Numbered from the stretch's first letter, positions 32,478 through 44,119 are shown. The stretch is 64,000 nucleotides of DNA from Lunularia cruciata (GCA_948567375.1 OX419759.1:51674593-51738592), one strand, 5' to 3'. Notes: generated by a model not told the origin, from the sequence alone. A program made the numbers and translations.

Positions 32478-33164
32478 TGTCACACTTGTTGGTGCATACA
32501 GATATTAATTTTGGTATTGCAAGTAATGGAGAAATATTATCTATATGAAGTTTAACTAAGCTTTTATATTAGTCATGATTAGCTAGAGTTATTCTTAGCT
32601 AATATAAAGGTGACTCTATTCTAGAGGAAGGGAAAAGAGTGAACATTACTATTTTGTCTTTTATTGTATTGACTTGGTATTATTCATAGCTATTTGACTT
32701 TGAGAAAAGAATTGAGAACTCTTGGGGCCACAAGCCTTGTTGGTATGGATTATTCTATAGTCCAAGGATAGCCCATGAAGGAATCCTTAACTTAGTTGTT
32801 ATGTGAGGATAAGACCACATACTCGTGGGATTATTTCCATGTGCTTGGATATTCCTTTAGACTTTTTTGACTTTATTTGACTTTTAACCTGGTAAGTTGA
32901 ATTACTCTGGTAATTAGAAACTTTGGTGTAATTTTTTCATAAGTATATAAGCTAGGGGTGAAGAGATACTCAACATCCTTTCATTTGCAACTATCTCTTT
33001 CACTAAGTTCTCTAGCGAGTAATGTCTTGAGTCTTGGAGGTGCCTTGGAGTTCTAACCTTGGAGGAGTGTGATGGAGTTGGGGTTCTTAGCCTTCTTAGT
33101 CTATAGTGTGCTACCTTGATGGCCATCAGAGGTTCATCCTGAGTGAAAGACATGCTGTCTCATA
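32478..33164 (+). repeat. Family A LTR (copy 5), inverted relative to the others
   Basis: The + strand reads TGTCACACTT...GCTGTCTCATA, the A LTR sense orientation (TGTAACACCC...GGCTCACA) with many substitutions. It is about 687 bp and the most diverged copy. No internal A sequence is attached and no clear target duplication is seen (GACT and GGCC). Confidence 0.85.
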
Positions 33165-33430
33165 GGCCTATAGTCACATCAAGTGTCATTGGTACAATCT
33201 GCTATAGATATACATAATCACCCAAATGAAATCAACAAATCAAAGATCTATAACTTCCTCCTTAAATAGTAGCATAGTTTAAGGTACTCCTATACTAATT
33301 AATCATTATGTTCTCAAAGGCCATTGGCATCACTCTCCAAAAGGTCTCTACCTATTAAGAACATGCACTCACCCATATGTTTGGATCATCCAAGTTCAAA
33401 ACTACAATAACATCACAATGAATGACTATA

Positions 33431-34480
33431 GGTAAATTTGGATCTCATCAATAGAGTGGAAAGTAAGGAGAGAAGGATGCTAAGGAGATTTTCCGGCTAA
33501 ATTGATAGCCAATGGCCAACTAAAGTAATTAGAGATCTCAATCTCCCAAGTAGCATCTCTACAAACCGTACTTATGCAATCCTCTCTTCATTGTCTAAAC
33601 TACTTTCTCTACTAAACTATCTACCTTAAGGTAACCTTGGAAGGTAATATGACAGCCAATCAAAGCCTTGTCACACAAGACTTGAAACTCTCCCAAGAAA
33701 TCTATACCTTGATCAGTCAAAATCTCAAATAGTGCACCTAAATGATTAAGAATCCAATCCAAGAATGAGGAAGTTGTCCCTTCATTAGACTTGTTAGGAA
33801 GTGCCACCAACTAAATCCACTTGGAGAATAGCTCCACCATAACCAAAATGTACCATTGATATTTTTAGGCAATAGTAAGGGTCTATCAAATTCCAAACTC
33901 CAATAGTAACCTAACCCTATGATAGGTAATGGGTGTAATTGTAGCATAGGAATATTAAATGATACTCTAACTTGATCACAAACCACACTTCTAATAACAA
34001 ACTACTATACAGTGGTATGTATACCACACTACCAATAATAAATTTGAAGTAAGCTATATGTACGCTTTACTATAATACATCCTAGCTCTTCATGAACATA
34101 ACGTACCAACTATGGTCTTTGAGTTGGAAGTGGTACTACTTGCACTCTACCATCCTAGCATACACAAAGAAGATATTTGCACTCCAATTTAAACTGCCTA
34201 TCTTGTTAAGGAACTTAGTCTCTCTCCTTGGCACCAATTGTGCTACCACAACACCAATGCAAAGATAATTCATCACTAAGACATCATCATGAATGTCTCA
34301 TTGACCTATACAAATATCTCCACCTCTAAATCTATGACCTCAACAACTTTTCCTATTTTTATTGAGAGAGGTACCCTCAGAGCTCAAAAAATATACATAA
34401 ATTGTAGATGCATGCAAACTTGGCATCATCTTCTCATCTATCTCACCATGCCAATGTGCTCTGGTCTAATCTGTTGGTAA
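33431..34480 (-). pseudogene. Integrase remnant of element E
   Basis: The 33810-33595 frame keeps FEILTDQGIDFLGEF (second catalytic Asp region, like SDRG-x-EF) and CDKALIGCHITF. Upstream, the minus strand gives HxxC-like and core fragments through 34100. Frameshifts and stops are numerous. The fragment follows RNase H in the expected minus-strand order. Confidence 0.7.
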
Positions 34481-34572
34481 GGATATAGATTTTTACTCAA
34501 CCAATCTATATCATGGTTCACCACTCTAAGTCATTGAATAATTATGAAATTATACCCTAAAAAAATCAAAGC

Positions 34573-34893
34573 CTATTGTGCAAGATTCCTTGAAAGCTTG
34601 TCATACTCTCTCAACCACTTTAGTGATTCATGTTCAATGATGAGAGTGAAAGAGTTACCAAATAGGTAACATTGGAGATGTTCTATTGCTCTCACTATTG
34701 CCAAACACTCTCTCTTATACAAGTATTTAGCCTCTATTGAACTGTCAGAGCAACTACCATAGGCTACCACAAACTCCTTCTCCTCATCATCATATTGGGT
34801 GAGCACTACTCCAAGTTCCAACATACTCCAATCAGTATGAACTTGGAATGATCCTCCTTTGATTGGTCTCCTAAGAATAGGGGTAGATTTCAA
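34573..34893 (-). pseudogene. RNase H remnant of element E
   Basis: The frame has FQVHTDWSMLELGVVLTQ (catalytic Asp), VVAYGSCSDSS, EAKYLYKRECLAIVRAI and a LIIEHESLKWL segment matching the TDHxxLKWL motif. The arrangement is that of Ty3/gypsy RNase H. It is open for 106 codons, but neighbouring domains lie in other frames. Confidence 0.8.
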
Positions 34894-34999
34894 CCCCTAC
34901 TTGAGCTCTATAAAAGCTCTCTCTTTTTCATCCTCCCCAACACCTCTCCTATGTAAGCTTGATTAGCTTTTCCAAGGACTTAGCAATGACACTAAATTC

Positions 35000-35854
35000 T
35001 CTAACATATCAGTGATAGAAGTTTGCCAACACAAGAATACTTGTTCTTTGCTCACATCCATAAGCTAAGGAATATATGCAATAGCTTTCACCTTGTCCAC
35101 TAAACACCAAGTCCACCAAGGAAGATAGTGTGATCCAAATACTCAATTTGCTTGTGGAAGAATCTGCACTTCTTAGGATATAATTTGAGTCCATGAGATC
35201 TCAATCTCTCAAACACCTCCAACAAATGTCTCTCATGCTCCTCCAAAATAATGCTATAGACCAAAATATCATCAATATAGTACCAAGAAAAATACTATCC
35301 TGCTAGGATCTTGTCCATGATCCTTTAGAACTCAGTATGAGCATTCTTTAACCTAAATGGTAAGAACTTCCATTGATACAATATATCTTTGCTATGCGGA
35401 TTACTAACCCAAACTGCTATCTCGGACTTGTTCTCCTCCCTAATTGGCAACTCATATCCCACTAAAAACTTCAAATTACTAAAGAACTTTCCATGCCCAA
35501 TAATATTAAAGATCTCCTCCAATATAGGCATAATATACCAATCAACCTTAGTCTGTCAATTGATAAGATGGTATTTTCTACACATCTATCTACTTGTGTA
35601 CTTGCCATGCATATCTTTCTTGGCTAGTATTATTGTAGCTAAACATACTTTTCATGTGAAATCTTGACCAAACTAGCCTCAAAAAGGTCTCTATTTTTTC
35701 TCAAAATCAATGCTCTCTCTATATCACTATATCTATAAGGATGTTGAAAAAATGGTGTCTCACTAGTCAACTCAATCCAAATACCAGATTCATTTGGAGC
35801 ACCTAAATCTTTCATATGAAATGAAAAGCAACCTGTGTAGCTCCTCAAGAACAC
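35000..35854 (-). pseudogene. Reverse transcriptase remnant of element E
   Basis: 35854-35639 corresponds to the RT entry segment (PYRYSDIERALILR). 35531-35325 holds MPILEEIFNIIGHGKFFSNLKFLVGYELPI, like the P-x-I-x-E/D...FSKLDL-x-SGY block, and the FLPFRLKNAH box that matches MPFGL-x-NAP. The region coding for the catalytic Asp pair lies near 35280-35265. Heavily mutated. Confidence 0.75.
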
Positions 35855-37187
35855 CCAGACTCTTTGTCTTTCCCCTCTTATAAGCTTAGGTTCAATGTTT
35901 GGCTCCCAAGTATCCTTTGTAAATGATGTAAGAGTGGAAGATCCACTAACTAGCTATTACAATAGGCCCTTGTGAGCAATAATGTCATGCCCCCAAGTGC
36001 TAGAGTCCCCAACCTCAGAGCAAAAACTGCCTCTACTCTAACTACAAGCTCCACACGTCCCCTAGTTGCATCCCAAGTAGACCATGCTTACCTAGATGAA
36101 CCACAAGTAGACCACTCTCACTAGTAGTCATTGGTTATCTCCCAAGAATATCATGCCCACTTGGTCTATTGCCCCCAAAAAGTATTTGAATTGTCTTGAT
36201 AGGCATAGAGCTCACAAGTGTTTAAGTGGTGATGCCTATCAAGCACATTATATGTTGCTCTGCCAATATAAGGCTCACAATCCAAGTCAAAAAATTTCAG
36301 TCCGTCACTTGACCTAACACCTAATGGCTAGATGCCTCTAACATTACTAAATAACAATAATATGGATATAAAAACCCACTACTCTCTCTCTCTCATTGGC
36401 ATTGTGCTCTACAAACTGCTCTAATTGTGAGTCCCAAACATGTCCAAGACCTCTCTCTCAAAAATCATGTGAGCATAAGAAGCTCATGAGTGTAGGTAAA
36501 GCAACTTTGGGCTTCCCAACAGGGTTCACCATTGCCATAGATGACCTATTAGCCACCACCACTATTTGAGATTGGTGGACAACACCCAAAATATCATCAA
36601 TAGTAAGTTGGGCTAATTGTTGAATCCCATCATAGGTATGCTATAAAACCTCTCTAGGTAAGAGGTTTGCCCACCAAAGACAAATATGATAAGCTCATGA
36701 TCTAACTCTAGCTGCATCCAACATGGCAAGTCCTATCCAAGAATGGGCCTAATGTGTAATCACCACCACACATGTGCAAGAATCATCCATCAAAGAGATG
36801 TTCTCAAAAATGTTGGAAGGAGAAACGGATTGATGAACTTGCAAATGTTGTAGTATATATAACATCTTCTAGAACACACTAGAATGGGAATCTTGTAGAC
36901 CTTGATCTTGGCCAACACTGGTATATCCTTGACATGACCATCCAAAAATCACCAAATGAATGGGACCATGTCTCTTTAGATCCTACACCCCTAACAAGGA
37001 AATAATATCTATTGGTAAGGTCTTTTAATAACACTTGATTATTGACATTGATAATAACTTAAGATACAAATAGGTCAAGTGTACAACATGATATAGAGAG
37101 GCTTACCTATTAGTCTAATCTCTCTCTATATACAAGCACCTTTGAACCTATATACTTGCTTGTAGTATTGTAGCTAATCTAGTGCTA
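35855..37187. other. No clear gene; decayed element E sequence between protease and RT
   Basis: Minus-strand fragments are consistent with a protease-RT linker, but no motif is secure. The stretch ends at the 4-bp target duplication GTCC (37188-37191) of the young A element, and element E resumes at 45024. Confidence 0.4.
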
Positions 37188-37191
37188 GTCC

Positions 37192-37883
37192 TGTGAGCCG
37201 GCCTGTCTCTCACTCAGGATGAACCTCTGATGGCTATTATGGTAGCGCACCATGGACTAAGAAGGCAAGGAACCCCAACTCCATCATACTCCTCCAAGGC
37301 TAACACTCCAAGACTCAAGACATTGCTCACTAGAGAACTCAATGAGAGAGAGATAGTTGCAAATGAAAGGATGATGAGTACCTCCTCACTCCTTGTTTAT
37401 ATACTTGTGAAATAGTTACGTACCAAAGTTACTAATTACCGTAGTAACTCAAGTTACTAGACTAAAAGTCAAGTAAAGTCAAAAAGTAGAAAGGAATATC
37501 CATTCACATGGGCATATTCCCCTAAGCATGTGGTCTTATCTTGACCCAACCACTAAAGCAAGGATTCCTTCACATGGGCTATCCTTGGACTAAAGAAGAA
37601 TCCAAAACAAAAAGGCTTGCGGGCCCAAGAGTTCTCAACTCTTTCCCCAAAGCCAAACACCTAGGAATAATACCAAGTCAACACACTAAAATCCAAAATA
37701 GTGGTGCTCATCTTTTCTACTTCCTCTAAAGTAAGGTCCCATCTATCTTAGCTATGACTAACTTTAGCTAACCATGACTAATATAGAACCATCCTTTATC
37801 TCTATATAAATAATATCTCTTAAGTACTTGTAATACCAAGCTAAATATCACAATACCACACACATGCACAAATGGGTGTTACA
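37192..37883 (-). repeat. 3' LTR of young A element
   Basis: 692 bp. In sense (minus) orientation it is TGTAACACCC...GCCGGCTCACA. A TATTTATATAG box lies near 37800-37812 on the minus strand and would start transcription towards lower coordinates. It differs from the 5' LTR only at 37731. Confidence 0.96.
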
Positions 37884-37898
37884 TTTACCCCCGGACTA
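37884..37898 (-). other. Polypurine tract of young A element
   Basis: On the minus strand TAGTCCGGGGGTAAA abuts the 3' LTR (TGTAACACC). It is the expected primer site for plus-strand DNA synthesis. Confidence 0.85.
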
Positions 37899-37931
37899 AG
37901 TTTTCACTTTGTCCTCAAAGTGAAGGTCTCT

Positions 37932-40900
37932 CTACCTTCTATGGTACATCTTCAACTTATCATGGTTAATCCTATCAAAGTGTCTTCCTCCCAACTCCTT
38001 GAGATCATAAGTGTAATTTCCCCACACCTTCTCTACTATGAAAGGTCCAAAGTACTTAGGCAAAAACTTCTTTTGTACTCTCTTGAATCGAATGGAATCA
38101 AACAACATTACCCAATCACCTTCTTTGAAAGGCTCCACCTTCTTCTTGCCTTGCCTCTTGTCATAGCTCTCCTTTTGTTTCCTTTGGGCTTGCTCCACTC
38201 GAACCATAGCAACTGCTCTTGCCTCTTCCAACTCCATGAGTTGATCCTTCCTTGACTTCTCTGCATCACTTCCTTGTGCTTTCTTCAATCTCCTATGAAT
38301 GCTTTGGAAGGTAGGAAGATCAAAGTGAATAGGTAAGGTAGACTCAATACCATACACCAATTGGAATGGAGAATATCCAGTGGAAGTCTTCATGGTTGTC
38401 CTATACTCCCACAAAACTGCATGAATCCTCTTGTCCCAATGATGTTTAGCCCCCTCCATTTCTGCATCTTTGGCCAACATCATGCACAAGGTCTGATTGG
38501 TTCTCTCTGCCAAGCCATTGGAATTTGGCTTATAGGATGTAGTTACTCTATGTGTGATAGAGAAATGTCGTAGCATGGCTGTAGTAATGCTTCCTGTAAA
38601 CTCTCCTCCTCTATCAGAAACCAACTCCAAAGGGCATCCAAACCTAGTGATAATGCGTTCATAAAGAAATCTACCCACTTCATCTTCATTCTTGTCCCTC
38701 AATGGTCTAGCCTCAACCCACTTGGTAAGGTAATCAGTAACTACCACAATGTACCGATTGTTCCTTGGGGTTCTATTGAGAGGTCCTACAAAATCAATTC
38801 CCCACTTCTCAAAGGGTCCTAGCAATGGAATTGATCTAAGTGGTGGAGTGGATGTAGACTTTCTAGCAAAAGCTTGACAAACATGACAAGTTTTGCAATA
38901 ATCAAGACAATCCTTGAAAATCCCTCTCCAATGGTAACCTGCATCTAGAATCTTGAAAGCAGTCACCTTTCCTGCAAAGTGTCCTCCACATACTAAACCT
39001 TCATGAAACTCCTTTATGAGTAGGATAGACTCTTCCTTACCCACTGCTCTTCGAAGTAGACCATCTGCTCCTTGGTGAAAAAGAATATCATCCACCATTG
39101 TGTAAGGTCTAGATCTTGCTGCAAGGGCCTTCCTCTCCCTAGCATGCATCCCTTCTGGATAGTTACCTCTTGTCACAAAATCCACAATCTCCTTGTACTC
39201 CATTGGAACCTCTTGAGTGACTGAGATTGTCATGAGCTCCTCATCCGGGAAGGAATCATCTACTGGCTCATCTCCATCATGATCATAGGCTCTAGATAAC
39301 AAATCAGCATTTGCATGTTTCTTTCCTGGCCTATCCTCAATTGTGTAGTCATACTTAGACAAGAGAATCATCCACCTTGCTAGTCTCCCTTCAACATTAG
39401 GCTTGTTGAAGATGTACTTCAAAGCCTTGTGATCCGTGACAATTGTGGCTTTCCCTCCAATCAAGTAGTGTCTAAACTTCTTGAGACCAAAGATCACTGC
39501 CAACCCTTCTCTCTCTGTGACAGAGTAGTTCTTCTCTGCTGAAACCATCTGCCTACTAGCATAAGCTATTGGATGATCATGCCCATCTTGGTCTAATTGA
39601 CTAAGAGTGCATCCTATAGCTACATTAGAAGCATCAGTGTAGAGGATGAAAGGCTTACTCCAATCAGGTTTAGCAAGAATTGGAGCTACAACAAGGGATT
39701 GCTTGAGCTCCTCAAAAGCTTTGAGAGCCTCCTTGTCTTCCAAAATCACCATGTAATCTACACCCTTCTTCATGTAGATGGTCAATGCATAAGCCTTGTT
39801 GGAAAATGAGAAGATGAACCTCCTATAGTACCCAACCATTCCCAAGAATTGGCGTAACTTTGTCAAGCTTGAAGGGAATGGAAGGTCTGAGATTTTCCTC
39901 ACCTTCTCAGGATCAACTGCTATTCCATCCTTGGAGATGATGTGCCCCAAAAGTAGACCTTCTTCACATCCAAAAATGCACTTCTCTGGGTTGAGTGATG
40001 CATTTGCCTCATCCAAGCGTTGCAAGACTTTGATTAGGTGCTCAAAGTGCTCCTCCTTGCTCCCATAGACACAAAAGTCATCAATGAAATCTCTCACAAA
40101 TTTCCCAATGAAAGGTTCAAATACCTTGTTCATGAACCGTTGGAATGTGGCTGGAGCATTGCAAAGCCCAAAAGGCATGACCTTGAAACCGTAAGTTCCC
40201 CAAGGTGTGGTGAATGTGGTGAGTTGTTGATGCTCTGGTGCAATCTTTATTTGGTTATATCCACTATAACCATCTCCAAAACTGTACCTCTCATGACCTG
40301 CAACCTCCTCCAAGATCTCATCAATGAATGGCAATGGGTAGTAGTCCTTCTTGGTAACAGCATTAAGCTTCTTGTAATCCACACATACCCGAAGCTTGCC
40401 ATTCTTTTTCTTCACAATGACAATTGGAGACACCCATTCTGAATTCTCCACCTCAAAGATAAATCCAGCCTCCTTGAGCTTATCAATCTCCTCCTTCACA
40501 ACCAAAGATATTGGTGGGCTAATGCGACGTTGCTTTTGGCGGATTGGTCTTGCATGTGACTCCACCTCTATCTTGTGCTCCTCCAAGGTGACTTCCTTCA
40601 AATCCTTGTAACTAAAAGCAAACACATGGATGAACTTGCGGAAAATCTCCTCAAATCTCACCTTCTCCTCCTTGGTAACATTTGGGCCATACTTGAGGGT
40701 AGATAACCTTCTCTCTACCTCCTCAAGTGTCAATGGTGATTTATCTGGGTCCTTCAAAACCTTTGGCTTAGGTGCAAAATCTATAGCACACAAGGGATAC
40801 ACATCTGAATCAGATTCAGATTCATCCTCCTCCGTGGAAGTCTCCTCTTCCATGCTTGTGTCCACACCTGAAGCTCCTTCTTCAGAATCTAATTCCCAAT

Positions 40901-42758
40901 AATTAGAAGATGGGGTATCTGAATGTGAAGTGTTGGTGGTGTTAGTCACAGGAACAGTGACTCTATGGTTTGATGGCCCAATCCTCAAGTACCCTTTGTG
41001 CCATCGATTAGTTGTGCGTGCTGCTCTCAACCATGGCCTCCCAAGAAGTAAGTCATAGCTTGAATCCTTCAAGACTTGGAAAGTCATGAGATTTTGAACT
41101 CCCATAACTGAAACTACCACCTTATCCATCACCCCTACTGGTCGAACTTGTTGCTTGTTTGCCATGCTCACCACAAATGTTGAAGGTCTTGAGGGTATCA
41201 TACCCAACTTCTTCATCAACCTTTCTGACATGGCATTCACTGCTGATCCTCCATCAACCAATGCATCCTTGATGTTGTGACCATTCACTCTCACATCAAT
41301 CTTGGAGGCATATTCACAAGCCTCCCATGGTGCTGGCTTGGCATCCACCACCCCCATTGATACTGGAACTTTTGCCTTCTTCTTCTTTTTGCTCCTTGTA
41401 GAACTCAAACCACCTCTAAGCTCCTTTCTCAAGGTAGGGTTCAAAGCAATTAATTGGCCCACTGTGATGTTAGCCTTGTGACTACCAACATCCTCCAACA
41501 CATTGTAGTTCCATTGTTGCTTTGAGATCAAGAAGTCCTCCATCCCCAACTTCTTTCTTGGAGTCTTTGTTGTTGATGGTGTTGAGGTGCGAGTGCTCCT
41601 AGTAGACATAGGAGTATCCTTGCTTGAAGTAAATCCTTGAGAAGAGTGAACATCCTCTGCAAAACGAGCTCTCTTCTTCTCTTGTGCCAAAAGCTCCAAA
41701 TTAAGACCCTTGGAGTTTGAGCACTCTCCCTTCTCATACTTGCTCTCAACCACATCTATGGATGCTATCCCCTTACCTTTGTTGGGATTAGGAGCCACTT
41801 GGGTTTCACTACCTCCCTCTTTCCCTCTATTGGCTCCCTCATAACCCCTTCCTCCATGGTAAGTGGAATTTGGGCAATTCCTTTGGATATGGCCTCTTCC
41901 TCCACAACCAAAACAATTTCTATCATTGAAATTGTTGGCTGGTTGGCCTCCTCTATATGGATAGTTTCCATAACTCCTAGGTCCTCTCCCTACATTCTGA
42001 TCCACCTCTCTCTTCTCCCATAGTTGCACCACATTGATCTTGAGATCCGCAAGTTGTTCTGTGATGGTTTGGAGTGGATCTTTTGGTGGAGGTGCAAGAA
42101 CTGGAGCAACTACTACTTGTGGTGCAACCCTTGTCACCAAAGTATCAGAAGTTCCACCATACTTGTAGCCTTGAGGAGGATGCACAACCTCCTTCACCAC
42201 CAAATCACTCTCATCCCCTTCCAAACTCTCCTCCATACGAATTGCGATCTTGATAGCTTCAACCTTGGAAGAAGGTTTCTCATATCTCACCTTGCTTCTA
42301 ATTTGTGGTCTCAATCCTCCCACAAAATTCTTGGTGAGCATAGCCCCTATGCCAATCATTGTAGTCTCCACATCATCCCCACCCTTCCTCAACACTATGC
42401 GAAATCTGGACTCCAACTTTTCCACTCTTTCCACATAGACCCTCACTTTCTCTCCATCTCCTTGCTTGAGAAATGTAACCTCACTCATCAATCTCTCATA
42501 ACTCTCATCAGGAAGAAAGTTCTCAATGAGTGCTGAAGTCAAAGTCTCCCAAGACTCCTCTTCCCCCTCTCTCCTCTCTCTCTTTTGGTATTCTGACTCA
42601 TACCATGTAAGTGCTGCATCCTCAAAGAAATCTGGTAATAATGAGGCCCACTCATTCTTCCTCCTCTCATTGTTTCCTATGCAAGCTCTCTTGAAGTCTC
42701 TCACAAAGGCCTCCACATCTTCTCCATCCTTGCCAAAGAAAACCGGAAGTTTCCCCAT
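37932..42758 (-). CDS. gag-pol: Gag-Pol polyprotein of young A element (1608 residues)
   Basis: One unbroken frame encodes, in order: Gag core (~1-270), CCHC knuckle C282-x2-C285-x4-H290-x4-C295, a low-complexity linker (~320-400), protease (~485-580, active-site VDGG with D502, and LLGRPWL at 571-577), RT (~755-935, GDGYSGYNQI, MPFGLCNAPATF, catalytic FIDD at 891-894), RNase H (~1036-1155, DAS with D1042, TEREGL, TDHKAL), and integrase (~1245-1605). Integrase has its zinc-binding H/C cluster, then D1322, D1382 and E1418, giving D,D-35-E spacing, and a C-terminal GPF segment. There is no chromodomain. The start at 42758 follows a purine-rich leader and has a Gag-like MGKLPVFFG beginning. The product would assemble particles, copy the RNA and integrate the cDNA. 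All catalytic residues are kept, so the element could be active. Confidence 0.95.
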   Translation of the reverse strand: MGKLPVFFGKDGEDVEAFVRDFKRACIGNNERRKNEWASLLPDFFEDAALTWYESEYQKRERREGEEESWETLTSALIENFLPDESYERLMSEVTFLKQGDGEKVRVYVERVEKLESRFRIVLRKGGDDVETTMIGIGAMLTKNFVGGLRPQIRSKVRYEKPSSKVEAIKIAIRMEESLEGDESDLVVKEVVHPPQGYKYGGTSDTLVTRVAPQVVVAPVLAPPPKDPLQTITEQLADLKINVVQLWEKREVDQNVGRGPRSYGNYPYRGGQPANNFNDRNCFGCGGRGHIQRNCPNSTYHGGRGYEGANRGKEGGSETQVAPNPNKGKGIASIDVVESKYEKGECSNSKGLNLELLAQEKKRARFAEDVHSSQGFTSSKDTPMSTRSTRTSTPSTTKTPRKKLGMEDFLISKQQWNYNVLEDVGSHKANITVGQLIALNPTLRKELRGGLSSTRSKKKKKAKVPVSMGVVDAKPAPWEACEYASKIDVRVNGHNIKDALVDGGSAVNAMSERLMKKLGMIPSRPSTFVVSMANKQQVRPVGVMDKVVVSVMGVQNLMTFQVLKDSSYDLLLGRPWLRAARTTNRWHKGYLRIGPSNHRVTVPVTNTTNTSHSDTPSSNYWELDSEEGASGVDTSMEEETSTEEDESESDSDVYPLCAIDFAPKPKVLKDPDKSPLTLEEVERRLSTLKYGPNVTKEEKVRFEEIFRKFIHVFAFSYKDLKEVTLEEHKIEVESHARPIRQKQRRISPPISLVVKEEIDKLKEAGFIFEVENSEWVSPIVIVKKKNGKLRVCVDYKKLNAVTKKDYYPLPFIDEILEEVAGHERYSFGDGYSGYNQIKIAPEHQQLTTFTTPWGTYGFKVMPFGLCNAPATFQRFMNKVFEPFIGKFVRDFIDDFCVYGSKEEHFEHLIKVLQRLDEANASLNPEKCIFGCEEGLLLGHIISKDGIAVDPEKVRKISDLPFPSSLTKLRQFLGMVGYYRRFIFSFSNKAYALTIYMKKGVDYMVILEDKEALKAFEELKQSLVVAPILAKPDWSKPFILYTDASNVAIGCTLSQLDQDGHDHPIAYASRQMVSAEKNYSVTEREGLAVIFGLKKFRHYLIGGKATIVTDHKALKYIFNKPNVEGRLARWMILLSKYDYTIEDRPGKKHANADLLSRAYDHDGDEPVDDSFPDEELMTISVTQEVPMEYKEIVDFVTRGNYPEGMHARERKALAARSRPYTMVDDILFHQGADGLLRRAVGKEESILLIKEFHEGLVCGGHFAGKVTAFKILDAGYHWRGIFKDCLDYCKTCHVCQAFARKSTSTPPLRSIPLLGPFEKWGIDFVGPLNRTPRNNRYIVVVTDYLTKWVEARPLRDKNEDEVGRFLYERIITRFGCPLELVSDRGGEFTGSITTAMLRHFSITHRVTTSYKPNSNGLAERTNQTLCMMLAKDAEMEGAKHHWDKRIHAVLWEYRTTMKTSTGYSPFQLVYGIESTLPIHFDLPTFQSIHRRLKKAQGSDAEKSRKDQLMELEEARAVAMVRVEQAQRKQKESYDKRQGKKKVEPFKEGDWVMLFDSIRFKRVQKKFLPKYFGPFIVEKVWGNYTYDLKELGGRHFDRINHDKLKMYHRR

Positions 42759-42763
42759 CTTAA

Positions 42764-42850
42764 CCCCTCACTATCTTTCTTTTCTCTTAATTTTTTTCTT
42801 TTTTCTTTTTTCTTTTCTCTCACTCTATTACTAATAGAGTATATACATGA
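42764..42850 (-). promoter_or_regulatory. Purine-rich leader just upstream of gag-pol start
   Basis: On the sense (minus) strand about 60 nt before the ATG are nearly all A and G (AAAAGAAAAG-type runs, then GATAGTGAGGGGTTAAG). A similar tract sits before the gag start of the old copy (24690-24745). A role in translation of a downstream ORF is speculation. Confidence 0.4.
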
Positions 42851-42997
42851 CTAACACCATCTGAGAATAATCCACTCTAGGGAACACAAAAGGTTCAGGT
42901 TGCTCCAAGATTTCTATAGCAACATCAAATCCTAGAGTGCATATTAATCTAACTCTCATGGATAGTTTATCCATAAGTTGAAAGATTATCTCCATCA

Positions 42998-43495
42998 CTA
43001 ATCTTGAGAACTAGCTGATGAAGGTGGTAGTATTTCTGTAGCTGTACTAAGACTCTCTCCAAGATCCTTCACCAAAGTTTCCAAAAGTGCTTTTACTCCA
43101 CTACACTCATGTCCTTTTGGAAGTCCTTCAACTCCACAAACCTCACACAACTCCTTGGTCTTAGATCTTCTCCCTCCCAATCTTGGTGAAGAAGGTCCAA
43201 CATGCAAACCCAAGTCAAGTAAGCCTCTCCTTTCCCTCAATCTCTTGCTCTCAAAGGTTAATGGACATGAACTTGCCTTATGTCCCTTCTCTCCACATAG
43301 AAAGCACTTAGACTCACTCTTTCCTCCAAGTGGTGTAGGTTTTTGGATCCTCTCAACACTCTCTTCAAATTCTATTGTAAACTCTCTTTTCCTCAAATCC
43401 ACCCCTACAATCACCTCAAACCCTTGGGGAACCTTGCATAATCTCAATTTCCACTTTTGATGACCCTCCATGTTCCCAAAGATGAATCTAAACAC
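42998..43495 (-). CDS. ORF1 upstream of gag: small protein with CCHC knuckle plus second Cys/His cluster
   Basis: A 165-codon frame lies between PBS and gag on the same strand. Residues ~63-76 read CFLCGEKGHKASSC, a perfect C-x2-C-x4-H-x4-C knuckle. About 40 residues later CEVCGVEGLPKGHEC adds another C-x2-C...H-x-C cluster. The N-terminal part (WKLRLCKVPQGFEVIVGV) could be a small beta-rich domain, and more of it may be encoded upstream in another frame (43632-43444). Extra ORFs before gag are known in Ogre/Tat elements. Whether this one is homologous is unknown. Nucleic-acid binding is inferred from the knuckle. A decayed copy is at 24940-25400. Confidence 0.65.
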   Translation of the reverse strand: MFRFIFGNMEGHQKWKLRLCKVPQGFEVIVGVDLRKREFTIEFEESVERIQKPTPLGGKSESKCFLCGEKGHKASSCPLTFESKRLRERRGLLDLGLHVGPSSPRLGGRRSKTKELCEVCGVEGLPKGHECSGVKALLETLVKDLGESLSTATEILPPSSASSQD

Positions 43496-44119
43496 TCAAA
43501 CATGCTTTTTGTTGATCTCAAACTTCTCATGCATGAGATCTCCACTCTGCAGAATTGACCCTTCCTCACAATGTCACTCAAATCTCCCAACGAATATGTC
43601 ACAGTCCTCTGAAATTTTCCACACTTGATCACAACTCTAGGGCGTCCCTCCCTGCAAAATTTTAGATCTTTTCATCGAGCCATTTGGCCTAGACACCTTT
43701 CTATTCAGCACCCATATTTCAGATTTGGTCTGAAAACCACCCCCCTCACTTCAAAAACTCATAACGCACTGCACAAAAATGATCTCTCTCTAATTTTTGT
43801 GGCACCAGGTAGGATACAATGCACTGAATTTTCTTGGAAATTTTCAGGATAATTCACTGAAAATTGAAGAAATGGCAGACTCTGTACAATTTTCTAGAGA
43901 GCATGCAGTTGCGGGAGCACTTTACCCTATCAACTTTCAAAAATTCTAGCCCAGTGCGCATAGAAGCTCTCTCAATAATTTCAAGTGTGCTAACTGAAAG
44001 ATAACCCAAGCTATCATGTGTAGAAATCTCAAGTCCAGATCTCAAACTTGAGATTTTGCCCAAAATCACCTTAATCCCCAAAATCTGCAATCCACCTCAC
44101 ACAATCTCTCCAATTCCTC

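Noticed and set aside
42024..42536. 170-codon + strand frame
   Set aside because: Antisense to the intact gag-pol ORF, with no known motif. Long antisense frames are common opposite such coding sequence.
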